From assembly GCF_001276715.1 (NCBI RefSeq), contig NZ_LIUQ01000026.1, forward strand, positions 45,856-92,894: a stretch of DNA of 47,039 nucleotides, read 5' to 3'. The notes below the pieces were generated by a model that was not told the origin of the DNA, did not search any database, and was given only the letters and a program-made list of their open reading frames with translations. Numbering within the stretch: position 1 is the first letter of the stretch; each line of letters opens with the position of its first letter. Shown one piece after another: positions 9,331 through 17,419 of this stretch. The position numbers and the translations under genes were made by a program. The stretch is from Planktothricoides sp. SR001. GTDB taxonomy: Bacteria; Cyanobacteriota; Cyanobacteriia; Cyanobacteriales; Laspinemataceae.

Positions 9331-9650
9331 AAATATTGATGCCAATCCCAAAAAATATCCGCGCAATTAATAAATTAGCTTGAAGCATTTGCGGCCAAAT
9401 ACAGCGGTTATTGTCCTAATTACAGAGGTTTTATGGATTCCCGCCGGAGTTTACCCCCGCGAAGGCGTGGGGCGGGAATGACAGTTGTTTTGTAATTCAT
9501 AAATATGACAATTGCTATATTGATGCCAATCCCAAAAATTATCCGCGCAATTAATAAATTAGGGCGAAGCATTTGCGGCTAAATATTGATGCCAATCCCA
9601 AAAATTATCCGCGCAAATGCTTCGCACCTACGGATAATCTCATTTATGTT
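9331..9650. repeat. Three copies of a ~65-70 bp intergenic element
   Basis: A unit beginning TTGATGCCAATCCCAAAA and continuing through ATCCGCGCAA, ATTAATAAATTAG and GCGAAGCATTTGCGG is present at about 9337-9400, 9519-9585 and 9587-9650 (the last shortened). Each unit carries a palindromic part around GCGAAGCATTTGCG. A related core, GGCGAAGCATTCGCGGATATA, occurs in the tandem repeats at 32.3 kb. An inserted REP-like piece (GGATTCCCGCCGG...GGCGGGAATGACA) lies at 9435-9482. No gene is visible between 9206 and 9643. Confidence 0.8.
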
Positions 9651-11578
9651 TCTGCCAAAACCACCACCTGTTGTTGCAAATAATACGCCACTCTTTCCCG
9701 CAATTGATCCACGGTTAATTTTTTTGTCCAATATTCCACTAAACCATGACCAAATGCCCAAGCATTCCGGTCAGGAGAGGCCGGATTTTCTAATAACAAT
9801 GGCCAAATTGCCAGTAATTCAAAATTGACCTGATTATTGTCGTTACTTAATAACGTAAACAAGTCATAAGCCATTTGTAATTTACCAATTACCATCGGCA
9901 ACTGTTCAATGGGAATTTTTTCTGCTAATAAATAGGCTAAGGTGGGATTTCCGGTAGTTAATGTCGAAATAAATTGCAATACCGGACTTTTTAATAAAGC
10001 GGTTAGCCCTTGGGTGGTGGACATTTGAAATGTGTAGCGATCGATGATTTTGGCGGCGGCAATGGTACGAGTTTCTAAGTCTCGGAAAAACCGGGCTAAC
10101 CGTAATTGTTTGACCGGCGCGATCGCCTCTATCAAACTTAAAGATAGGCTGTCAATATTCCACCCTTGCCGATCGCTTTTCGGGTCAAAACTGACCACGG
10201 GCAACACCCGATCGCAGAATTCTCCTAACATTTCCGTGCGATATTCTGTGGCTTCTCGGATCGATTTTTCCTTCGGGCGATCGCCCCAAACCCAATCATA
10301 AGGGGGTTGCCATTCGCGAATTGGACGCAGGCGATCGACCTGAGTGACAATTGCGATCGCGGGTAAATCTTGCACCTCTTTTTTAATATCCTTAAGAAAA
10401 TCCACATCCATTTGCAAAGCGGGATCTAATGCCGGAGTCACCAGTAATAATAAATCCGCATTATTAGCATATTCTAATACTTGGTCACGCAAGTCGGATT
10501 TATTCACTTGTTCATAACCGGGACTATCCCAAAGAGTCAGAGTTTCTCCGGTGTCCGTTTGCCAATGGTAACTTTGAATGCGATCGGTACTCGGCAACAC
10601 ATCCACTGCGGCTAATTCTGCCTGAAATATGGTATTAATTAGACTACTTTTCCCCGCCCCAGTTCTGCCTACTAATAAAATATTCACCGGCTTTTGCTCC
10701 ACTTTTTCCGGGGGATCTGCTGCCGCCAAAATTTCTTGTAAAGTCTGCGTTTTTGCTTTCGGCAAACTAGGAGTAGATACCGCCAAAGTTTCCCCTGGGA
10801 TTTGGTTGCCTCCGTAGAGTGCGATCGCCTGCCGACAGAGGTTTCGCAGGGCTGCTTCCCGCACCATAAAACTCAAATTTGCCAATAATTGCTGATTAGC
10901 TTGTTCGCTATATTTCTTACTAGCTACTCGCGCTGCCGCTGCTGCTGGGTTCACCAACCATTGTACCCACCCCCACGCTTGCATTAATTTGCGGGCCGAA
11001 GGTTCTAATTTGCGATAAATTTCATAAGCTTGATACGCTTGCCCCACAGTGACTTGATTCAGTACCGGGGATAATTGCTGCATCCACCGATCCATATCGT
11101 CTACGGTGCCCCGAATTAAACCATAAGCTTGAGGCACATAAATATTCAGCAACGGGTATTTTACTGTGGGGTGATAAATATGGGCAACCGCTATCACCAT
11201 GTCTTGACATTCTTGCCAAAAATTTTGCCAATCATCCCATATCGGGCGATCGCTTTGAGACTCTTTTAATATTTTTTGTAATGCCACTTCTGCTTTTTTG
11301 GCAGCATCATCCGCCCCTAGTTTTTGTTTAGTTTCCTCATTGATTATTTCTATTTTTTCATTCATAGAAGCGATCGCCGCTTCTACCTCGTCAATTTGCG
11401 ATCGCGTCCAGCGAACTATAAGCGATCGCCACCCCACTAAAACCAGAGTGACAACCCCCCAAATCCAATTAATCCCCCATTCGCTAATTTGGGTTCCTGC
11501 TGCTACTAGGAGAAACGTAATAATGAGGACTACAGGAAGGGCTAAAACCACCCACTGCCAAAGTTTGAAACGTACCAT
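9644..11578 (-). CDS. Membrane-anchored GTPase, 644 aa
   Basis: A large TRAFAC-class GTPase fixed to the membrane by two N-terminal helices (about residues 8-28 and 34-52). A helical region of about 240 residues follows, including a coiled coil near residues 60-90. The G domain starts near residue 300: G1 LLVGRTGAGKSSLIN, a Thr/Ser switch near DVLPSTDRIQSY, G3 LWDSPGYEQV, and G4 as TQVD in place of NKxD. The C-terminal 150 residues are helical. The closest descriptions are the HSR1-related/GIMAP-like or YfjP-type GTPases, in which TxxD-type G4 motifs occur. A membrane-remodelling or stress role is possible but not shown. It is flanked by toxin-antitoxin modules. Confidence 0.8.
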   Translation of the reverse strand: MVRFKLWQWVVLALPVVLIITFLLVAAGTQISEWGINWIWGVVTLVLVGWRSLIVRWTRSQIDEVEAAIASMNEKIEIINEETKQKLGADDAAKKAEVALQKILKESQSDRPIWDDWQNFWQECQDMVIAVAHIYHPTVKYPLLNIYVPQAYGLIRGTVDDMDRWMQQLSPVLNQVTVGQAYQAYEIYRKLEPSARKLMQAWGWVQWLVNPAAAAARVASKKYSEQANQQLLANLSFMVREAALRNLCRQAIALYGGNQIPGETLAVSTPSLPKAKTQTLQEILAAADPPEKVEQKPVNILLVGRTGAGKSSLINTIFQAELAAVDVLPSTDRIQSYHWQTDTGETLTLWDSPGYEQVNKSDLRDQVLEYANNADLLLLVTPALDPALQMDVDFLKDIKKEVQDLPAIAIVTQVDRLRPIREWQPPYDWVWGDRPKEKSIREATEYRTEMLGEFCDRVLPVVSFDPKSDRQGWNIDSLSLSLIEAIAPVKQLRLARFFRDLETRTIAAAKIIDRYTFQMSTTQGLTALLKSPVLQFISTLTTGNPTLAYLLAEKIPIEQLPMVIGKLQMAYDLFTLLSNDNNQVNFELLAIWPLLLENPASPDRNAWAFGHGLVEYWTKKLTVDQLRERVAYYLQQQVVVLAET

Positions 11579-11589
11579 TGTTTAATACC

Positions 11590-11652
11590 AAGAAAAAACC
11601 GGGTTTTTGTAATAACTTTGGCATTATAACGAAAAAAAGAAACCGAGTTTCT
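11590..11652. repeat. Dispersed AAACCGGGTTT-type repeat pair
   Basis: Two degenerate copies of the AGAAACCGGGTTTCT element (AAAAAACCGGGTTTTTG and AGAAACCGAGTTTCTG) lie between the divergent GTPase and brnT genes. This is the same family as at 422-471, 12.35-12.44, 15.66, 34.24 and 36.17 kb. Confidence 0.7.
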
Positions 11653-11784
11653 GCGGCAAATCAAGCAATATAACCGAACGTTAACGGAAGAAAGCCGGTG
11701 TCTGACGTAAAGGGGCGCGATCGCTGTGCTTCAGAAATTTAAAAAATTTTTCACCTTTATGGCACCATGATTTATTGTTTTATA

Positions 11785-11802
11785 TATGTACAAATGTACA
11801 TA
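11785..11802. promoter_or_regulatory. Likely BrnA operator upstream of brnT
   Basis: A perfect 8-bp inverted repeat with a 2-bp centre, TATGTACA-AA-TGTACATA, lies 10 bp before the brnT start. A TATAAT box (11804-11809) abuts it, so protein bound here would cover the promoter. BrnA-type antitoxins are known ribbon-helix-helix autorepressors. The -10 box is so close to the ATG that either the mRNA is leaderless or the real -10 is the TATATA at 11781. Confidence 0.55.
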
Positions 11803-11812
11803 CTATAATTGA

Positions 11813-12079
11813 ATGACATATCAATGGGATCCAAACAAAGCGAAATCCAATCTGCGTAAGCATGGAATTGATTTTGCTGATGCGGTTTCTGTCTTTTGTG
11901 ACGATTTCGCTATCACAATTACAGATGAGAGATTTGATGAAGAACGTTTCATTACCATTGGAATGGATGCGTTGGGTAGAATTTTGGTGGTTGTATTTAC
12001 TTGGCGAGATGATGAAATTCGTCTAATATCTGCGCGTAAAGCGACTCAACGGGAACAAAATCAGTATGATGAGGACTAA
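11813..12079 (+). CDS. BrnT toxin (RelE-fold ribonuclease)
   Basis: An 88-aa BrnT-family (DUF497) toxin: a RelE-like endoribonuclease that arrests translation and is neutralised by BrnA. Hallmarks are the N-terminal FxWDPxKAxxNxxKHG motif (YQWDPNKAKSNLRKHGIDF), the central RFDEERFITIGMD, and the C-terminal RLISARKATQREQNQYDE, in which the conserved R-x-I-S-A-R element carries catalytic residues. Length and motifs are complete, so it is likely functional, unlike the toxin at 8.6 kb. It forms a two-gene operon with brnA, whose start lies 2 nt after the brnT stop. No good Shine-Dalgarno sequence precedes the ATG. Confidence 0.92.
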   Translation: MTYQWDPNKAKSNLRKHGIDFADAVSVFCDDFAITITDERFDEERFITIGMDALGRILVVVFTWRDDEIRLISARKATQREQNQYDED

Positions 12080-12081
12080 AA

Positions 12082-12342
12082 ATGAAAGCCGAATATGATT
12101 TTAGTCAAGGCAAGCGAGGAGCACTTGAACCCACATCTCCGGGCAAAACTCGCATTACTATTCGCTTAGATGATGATATTTTAACATGGTTTCGAGCGCA
12201 GGTTCACGCAGCCGGTGGTGGCAACTATCAAAGTTTAATTAATCAAGCTTTACGCGAGTATATTCAGCGGCAAACCTGCGAACCGCTAGAGGATACATTG
12301 CGTCGGGTTTTGAGGGAGGAACTCGCCCGAACAGAAAGATGA
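12082..12342 (+). CDS. BrnA antitoxin (ribbon-helix-helix)
   Basis: An 86-aa BrnA-family antitoxin that binds BrnT and represses its own operon. Support: the RHH core ITIRLDDDILTWFRAQVHAAGGGNYQSLINQALREYI, with the typical W-F-R and NYQSLIN segment, preceded by a flexible Pro/Gly-rich stretch. The C-terminal helical extension (EDTLRRVLREELARTER) is common in the family. A GAGG sequence about 8 nt before the ATG, inside the end of brnT, serves as Shine-Dalgarno, indicating coupled translation. The palindrome at 11785-11802 is its probable operator. Confidence 0.9.
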   Translation: MKAEYDFSQGKRGALEPTSPGKTRITIRLDDDILTWFRAQVHAAGGGNYQSLINQALREYIQRQTCEPLEDTLRRVLREELARTER

Positions 12343-12349
12343 GTCAGGA

Positions 12350-12440
12350 ACCAAGAAAACCTGGTTTCTTAGCATATAAAAAACCGGGTTTTTGCCACAA
12401 GCAAAATAACCAATAGTTAACGTAAGAAACCCGGTTTATG
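12350..12440. repeat. Cluster of AAACCGGGTTT / AAACCCGGTTT repeats
   Basis: Three degenerate copies of the dispersed hairpin element (AAGAAAACCTGGTTTCTT, AAAAAACCGGGTTTTTG, AAGAAACCCGGTTTATG) follow brnA. The last may pair with an earlier copy and could act as a transcription end for brnTA. Confidence 0.7.
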
Positions 12441-12544
12441 GCGGTTTATGGCAGTTTTTGATTTAGTGGCAATATTGTATAATATAATGGAAAAAAAGCT
12501 ACCATATCTGAAGAATCCATGATAATTTCGCGTTCGGGTGGAAT

Positions 12545-12685
12545 ATGAATAAATTGGAAAATATATCAGTAAAGGGATTTCGCCGTCTGCAAAATCTTAA
12601 CATTGAGATGAGAAATATCACCGTGATGATTGGCGCCAATGGAGCCGGAAAAACTTCTTTTTTAGATGTTTTTTCTATATCCTGA
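12545..12685 (+). pseudogene. Truncated AAA/ABC-type ATPase (first 46 codons)
   Basis: The frame opens at an ATG with a weak GGTGG before it and encodes MNKLENISVKGFRRLQNL, then a Walker A motif GANGAGKTS (residues about 30-38), and stops after LDVFSIS. This is the standard N terminus of SMC/RecF-like or OLD-like AAA_21/AAA_15 ATPases found in defence and toxin-antitoxin loci. Nothing downstream resembles the rest (Walker B, signature motif), so the gene was cut off rather than merely frameshifted. Confidence 0.75.
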
Positions 12686-12874
12686 TCTTTATTTTCCATT
12701 AGACTTATCATTCCAGTTCTCAGAAATTAAAGATTTTCTTAATTTTTTAATGATCCTTTTTGTGCTACTGTTAGACTTGATCAGAGTTGTTTGTTTTATG
12801 ATTAACGACTGACGCCTAAATACTGGTTGTCGAGACTTAAGGTTATCTCGTTAATTAAGCCAAGGATGATAAAT

Positions 12875-14746
12875 ATGAGTAACATACTGAAAGAAGAATT
12901 ATCAAGACAAGAAGATTGTCAAATTCGCTCGAACATAGAACGAATCATATCAAGCTATCGTCACGTATGGGATATTTATACGGAACTTCTGCAAAATAGT
13001 GCTGATGCAATTTTAGAGAAATATGGAGAGCATATAGACCAAGGTATAATTCAACTAGAAATTAATACGGACAGTAGAGAAATTATCATTTATGATAATG
13101 GAATTGGTATAGATGAACAGGAAATTTCAAAAATTTTAGTCACAGGAAAATCCTTAAAAAGAGAACGCAATTCTGGAAAGTTTGGATTTATGGGATTTGG
13201 TTTTACTTTTGTTGCATTTCAAACAAATTTTTTAAAAATAGAAAGTATCAGAAATAAGAGAAAAGCCTCTAGAACTTATAAAGATTTATATAAATTTATT
13301 TATGAACAAGCAGACATTCCTAACTCTTGTGAGGAAGAAAATCATATAGAATCGGAAGAAGTTACGGAAGAAAGCAGAACAGTCATTACAGCAAGATTTC
13401 CTCTTGAGTTTCCTGATGAAACGATTGAAGAAAGCTTGGCTGCAACATTTCGCATAGCTGAATCAGAAGAAACTATTAAGGCTGTACTACGGACAAAAAC
13501 TATTATAGGTTTTTTGGATCCAATTTTTAATTTGAGCAAATGTTTTAATTTTAGGTTAAGTATAAATCAGCAAAATATAACAATTAAAACAGGATACTTA
13601 ACTACGAGAGAAATTGTCCGTGAAATCGTGCCGTATTCCCAGGCTTTTTATGATAAAAAAGAATATGAAAAATTCATTACAGCGACTGAAAAACTAGACA
13701 ATAATGCTCAAAATACAGCGAGAAAAGCTGTTTTAATAGATGAGCATATCCAAAATGTACCAATCGGAAGCAATCAACCTTTAAATACTAGAATATTGAT
13801 TTCTGCAACTAGCAAGTCTCATATTAATGAGTACAATGAAAAATTTAGAGGTAAAGATGGTAACTCTTTTGATTTTTCTGTCGAACATGGCTTGTGGTTG
13901 GCAATTCTAGGAATGCCTATTGGTGTATGTCTAGATCCATTTGAAGATAGTGATTATCTACCTTATACCGTAATTGTTGATGTTCAAGATGAATGGGTTC
14001 GGCGTGAATTAGATGCTGGAAGAAAAGGGATAAGTACATATCGAATGAAACAAATTAAAGAAAAAGTCTATGATTTACTTCGTGAACATAACTTTATCAA
14101 GTATCGAAGATATGTTGTGGGTGCTGTAGATACTCGCATTAGCAATCCTCTCTACAATGCTAGAGATGAACTGCGGAATAAATTCAGCGAAAAAAAAGAA
14201 TTTAATATTGAGCTAAAACATCAATATTTCCCTCCCATAGAAGAATCAGAGGTGATTAGCTTATTTATAGAACTATTAAGTCGAGATATTTTAATCGGCT
14301 ATAAACCTAAGATAATTTCCGGCTACCAAGTATATGATGGACTATTTAGTTATACTTTAAAACAAGATGAAAAGACTGAATATTCTACAGACAATATATT
14401 AGGAATACAAAAACAAGTTTTTCATAGATATGATGGTGTTGTCGCCAGATCAGACGTTATGGTAGAGTTTAAGAAAAACCTAAAAGATATTTATCTAGAT
14501 ATAAAAAATAACAAAAAAGATTTAAGTCATATTGATATTCTCGTATGTTGGGATGCTAACTATGATGACAGAGAAAATATACAAAAGAATCATGGTGACT
14601 ATATTCAACTAAAAGATTTTCTAACCAATGTTTATTATGGAGTAACTTATTATTTAATTGGTGCTCATCGACAGCAACCCCTACCAATAATAGAGCTTAA
14701 ATCCATAGTAGAACAAGTGTTGAAGTATGAGAAAAATAATACTTAG
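12875..14746 (+). CDS. GHKL (Hsp90-like) ATPase with possible C-terminal nuclease
   Basis: A 623-aa protein. I choose the ATG at 12875, which has AAGGA 8 nt upstream; a longer TTG-initiated frame begins at 12827. The N-terminal 230 residues are a GHKL/HATPase: N-box TELLQNSADA (Asn about 41), G1 DNGIGID (Asp about 74), and G2 GKFGFMGFGFTF (about 101-112), much as in Hsp90, MutL, MORC and sacsin. It has no kinase H-box, so it is not a histidine kinase. The middle is mixed alpha/beta. The last 140 residues include VYDGLFSY (Asp about 488) and VMVEFKKNL (Glu about 531, Lys 533), then IDILVCWD, a spacing compatible with a PD-(D/E)xK nuclease. It is AT-rich and HIP1-free, and sits among broken defence genes. 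No annotated family is certain to me. Confidence 0.8.
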   Translation: MSNILKEELSRQEDCQIRSNIERIISSYRHVWDIYTELLQNSADAILEKYGEHIDQGIIQLEINTDSREIIIYDNGIGIDEQEISKILVTGKSLKRERNSGKFGFMGFGFTFVAFQTNFLKIESIRNKRKASRTYKDLYKFIYEQADIPNSCEEENHIESEEVTEESRTVITARFPLEFPDETIEESLAATFRIAESEETIKAVLRTKTIIGFLDPIFNLSKCFNFRLSINQQNITIKTGYLTTREIVREIVPYSQAFYDKKEYEKFITATEKLDNNAQNTARKAVLIDEHIQNVPIGSNQPLNTRILISATSKSHINEYNEKFRGKDGNSFDFSVEHGLWLAILGMPIGVCLDPFEDSDYLPYTVIVDVQDEWVRRELDAGRKGISTYRMKQIKEKVYDLLREHNFIKYRRYVVGAVDTRISNPLYNARDELRNKFSEKKEFNIELKHQYFPPIEESEVISLFIELLSRDILIGYKPKIISGYQVYDGLFSYTLKQDEKTEYSTDNILGIQKQVFHRYDGVVARSDVMVEFKKNLKDIYLDIKNNKKDLSHIDILVCWDANYDDRENIQKNHGDYIQLKDFLTNVYYGVTYYLIGAHRQQPLPIIELKSIVEQVLKYEKNNT

Positions 14747-14769
14747 ATAACTTTAGCTTTGGTTAGCTT

Positions 14770-14879
14770 AACCCACGGTCAATTGATTAAAGATGAGGGA
14801 TAATTCCTAAAGTTACAAATATGGCAAAACCGAGCATGATTTATAAACTTAATTCGCATTTTATAATTGACTGTGGGTT
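14770..14879. repeat. 15-bp inverted repeat spanning two convergent gene ends
   Basis: AACCCACGGTCAATT (14770-14784) and its near-perfect reverse complement AATTGACTGTGGGTT (14865-14879, one mismatch) flank the gap between the GHKL gene stop and the 3' end of the Dam-like gene. It may be a weak bidirectional terminator or the edge of an inserted segment. Confidence 0.5.
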
Positions 14880-15612
14880 TGAGGTTAACAGTGAACATAT
14901 CATCGCCACCTTAACCCAAGCAAATAGTATAGCTATATCAAGTTGTTTACATAGATGAGAAGACTGATAATAAACCACTTCTTTGCTGGTTTTTCCGGCA
15001 ACTCCTTTCAACTCTAATAAAGGCTGAAATGGTAAATAATTTCCGTGCGAACCTTCGCAAAAGATAATTTCCCCCTGGCGATTTTTTGCCCAATGTGCTA
15101 AATGTTCATAATCAATTAGGTCACTGCTATAACGATAGCCTTTGCCGGAATCTTCTTTATAAGGAGGGTCGATAAACCATGTGGCTTCAATGTCAGGAGC
15201 CTCTGAATAATCGGCACAAATTATCTGCCAATGCTTAATTTTATATAAGTTATCAGCCATATATTTTTTGCTGATTTGCCAATTTCTCGCGAGTACCGGG
15301 GTTACTTTAATAGTTTTGTAATGAAATGCCATTTTGGTGGCGGCATGAATAATCTGTAAAAATTCAGAACTTTTTTCGCCAATTTTTAAGTCTGGCATTG
15401 CCAGAATGCGCTCAGGAGTAGCTTGATTGATTAGCCATTGCCAAATTTCCGCTACTTTTGGATCTTTTTCTACTAAAATCACATCTTTTTTTCCAGCGAT
15501 CGCCAGATAAGGAATAGGCAGCAGATCCGGCAAATGGTTCGACAATAACTGAGTAGTTCGGTGCCGGATAATGCTTGGCAATTTGCTTTTTACGTCCGTA
15601 GTAGTAAAACAT
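14841..15612 (-). pseudogene. Dam-type DNA adenine methylase, frameshifted
   Basis: The N terminus is read in one frame (15612 downwards, MFYYYGRKKQIAKHYP... VIVEPFAGSAAYSL), which contains the SAM-binding motif I FAGSAA. The rest lies in the next frame (AIAGKKDVILVEKDPKVAEIWQWL onward) and carries motif IV FIDPPYKE near the centre. The two frames cross at about 15500-15510 (TTATCTGGCGATCGC); removing one base there joins them. The family is the D12-class/Dam adenine methylases (GATC in many members; specificity unproved here). The joined protein would be about 256 aa. As written the gene cannot make a full enzyme, though a sequencing error is possible. It points toward the GHKL gene and is not its operon partner. 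Confidence 0.8.
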
Positions 15613-15662
15613 AATTGCATCAATTTTCTGCGATTCTTCGATTATTTTAGCATAGCCAAGTA

Positions 15663-15824
15663 TTTGTGAAAAAACCGGGTTTTCTCTTCGTGCGAGATCG
15701 CTTTCAACCCGGTTTCTTAGTTTCTTAGTTTCTTAGTTTCTTGGCTGAGTGACTTAGGGAATTAAATTAATCCAGCAATTAATCCAGCAATTAATCCAGC
15801 AATTAATCCAGGAATTAATCCAAA
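15663..15824. repeat. Dispersed hairpin, 8-bp and 12-bp tandem repeats
   Basis: Three elements lie side by side: the AAACCGGGTTTTCT/AACCCGGTTTCTT hairpin element (15668-15716), four 8-bp units TTTCTTAG (about 15712-15743), and five 12-bp units AATTAATCCAGC (15765-15824). The last 12-bp unit runs into the 3' end of the carotenoid oxygenase gene and supplies its final Leu-Asp codons and stop. Confidence 0.8.
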
Positions 15825-17332
15825 GGCCCAAAATACTCCGAGGTAAAATTGCCGTGCAATCCGTAAGGAATATGATAATTCAAATGCAAGCGGGCTACAG
15901 GTTCTTTATGCAAATTCCGCGCATCCAAAATCACTAAATCGGAACGATGATGGGCGGCATCATAGACTAATACTAACAGCCAGCCATCATCTTCTTTACT
16001 GCTGCCAGGACGGGGGACAAATACAGGTTCACCGACAAACCCACGGGGGGCAGCACTCCAAACTTGCTGTTCTCCGGTTTTTTGGTCAAGTTTCAGAATT
16101 GCTTGAAATGGGGCATTGCCACTATGATTGTGAGTGGTGCCAATATACAGATACCGATAGGAACGTCCCACATTATTAGGATTAATTTGCGGAAATTCAC
16201 AGGCGCGAGTGGTTAAGATTTGATGCTCTACTTGATGCTCTACTTGGCTAGTTTCTAAGTTGGCTTGGAAACGCCATAACTGTCCTGGAGGATATTGCTC
16301 AAAATCCACTTCCCGAAAATCAATATCCGGGTCTAAGGATGGGTAAGAGTCATAACAAATCGAGTCAATAAATAGCCGCTCGCCTTCTTCCCAAGCATTG
16401 CCATGATGGAAGACAAAACAAGGCTCGGTTTCCAGTATTTTCACTTCTCCTTGGCCATTGCGGGGAATTAAAATCACTTTGGTTTTGGCTTCCCGGTTAA
16501 ATTGAATACATTCCCCTGCACTCGACCAGCCTAAGATAAATTTTAGGGGATTGAAGCTAACTGGATTTTGGAAAAAGATACAGTAATTTTCCGTAATCGC
16601 CATATCATGCAAAAAGGCAAATCCAGGCAGAGAATGAGCTTGACGGCGGAGTAATTTTCCGTTCGGATTAAATTCATAAATGGTAATCGTGGTGGATGGC
16701 CCTGCTTTGACGGAGAAATTCACCAAACAAGGGGCGCCGCCATCCATTGCACAACTGGGGTCAAACCGAGGATGGGCGGCAAAAGGTTCCCCTGGTTGTA
16801 AAATTCCCCCTAGGTCATCAATGCCCAAGGTTTCTAACGTATTTGGATCGAGGCGATGGGGTCCTTCTGCTTCCCATAAGGCTAACAGTTTGTTGCCCCA
16901 ATAAATAATATTGGTGTTGGCAATATTTTTCAGTTTTAAGTCAAATAAATTCGCCAGCCAGCCCCCTGGTTTTTGGGTGCCAAATACGCCGCGATAGAGA
17001 ATTTTTCCGGCGGCTTGTTCTTTGACAAATCCTTCAGTGCGAACAAAGCGATTGCTAAAATAGGCTCGCCCATTTTTAAAGGCAATTTTGACAATCATGC
17101 CATCCCCATCAAAGGGGTGGGCAATAGGCTGACCGTTGACATCACTTAATCCTGGGCCATTTCTAAATAATGTGCCGTTGAGTTCTGGGGGAATTTGTCC
17201 CTCAATATTTTCAATCCAATAGTCGGTTTCTTGGGTTTGGGATTCGTAGCCTCTTTTCCAGTCTTGGCGATTATAGGGTTTAATTTCTGTTTTGATGTTT
17301 TGGCTGGTGGTTAAACGGTCTTGAGTTTGCAT
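15815..17332 (-). CDS. Carotenoid cleavage oxygenase (RPE65 family)
   Basis: A 505-aa non-heme iron dioxygenase that cleaves carotenoids or apocarotenoids to retinal-type aldehydes. It has the seven-bladed propeller layout and the family entry sequence PPELNGTLFRNGPG followed by HPFDGDGM. The four iron-binding His residues can be assigned to AAHPRFDP, GFAFLHDMAITENY, FVFHHGNAWEEG and the C-terminal GLHGNFTSEYFG. Length and motifs fit cyanobacterial apocarotenoid-15,15'-oxygenase relatives; exact substrate and bond are not readable. It is soluble or peripheral at membranes. The folate/biopterin transporter lies 87 bp upstream on the same strand, with a 9-bp hairpin between them, so co-transcription is uncertain. 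Confidence 0.93.
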   Translation of the reverse strand: MQTQDRLTTSQNIKTEIKPYNRQDWKRGYESQTQETDYWIENIEGQIPPELNGTLFRNGPGLSDVNGQPIAHPFDGDGMIVKIAFKNGRAYFSNRFVRTEGFVKEQAAGKILYRGVFGTQKPGGWLANLFDLKLKNIANTNIIYWGNKLLALWEAEGPHRLDPNTLETLGIDDLGGILQPGEPFAAHPRFDPSCAMDGGAPCLVNFSVKAGPSTTITIYEFNPNGKLLRRQAHSLPGFAFLHDMAITENYCIFFQNPVSFNPLKFILGWSSAGECIQFNREAKTKVILIPRNGQGEVKILETEPCFVFHHGNAWEEGERLFIDSICYDSYPSLDPDIDFREVDFEQYPPGQLWRFQANLETSQVEHQVEHQILTTRACEFPQINPNNVGRSYRYLYIGTTHNHSGNAPFQAILKLDQKTGEQQVWSAAPRGFVGEPVFVPRPGSSKEDDGWLLVLVYDAAHHRSDLVILDARNLHKEPVARLHLNYHIPYGLHGNFTSEYFGPLD

Positions 17333-17379
17333 GGTTGTGAGTTATGTTGTGTAAAAATAATCAAGGTGTAACGGTTTTT

Positions 17380-17410
17380 CCTCGTTCCCATAATTAAGCT
17401 AGGAACGAGG
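17380..17410 (-). terminator. 9-bp hairpin between transporter and oxygenase genes
   Basis: CCTCGTTCC and GGAACGAGG are separated by 13 nt. On the transcribed minus strand it follows the transporter stop by 10 nt but has no U-run, so it may attenuate or stabilise rather than terminate. Confidence 0.35.
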
Positions 17411-17419
17411 AGTTGGGGA

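Noticed and set aside
12827-12874. TTG start for the GHKL protein
   Set aside because: The ATG at 12875 has AAGGA at correct spacing.
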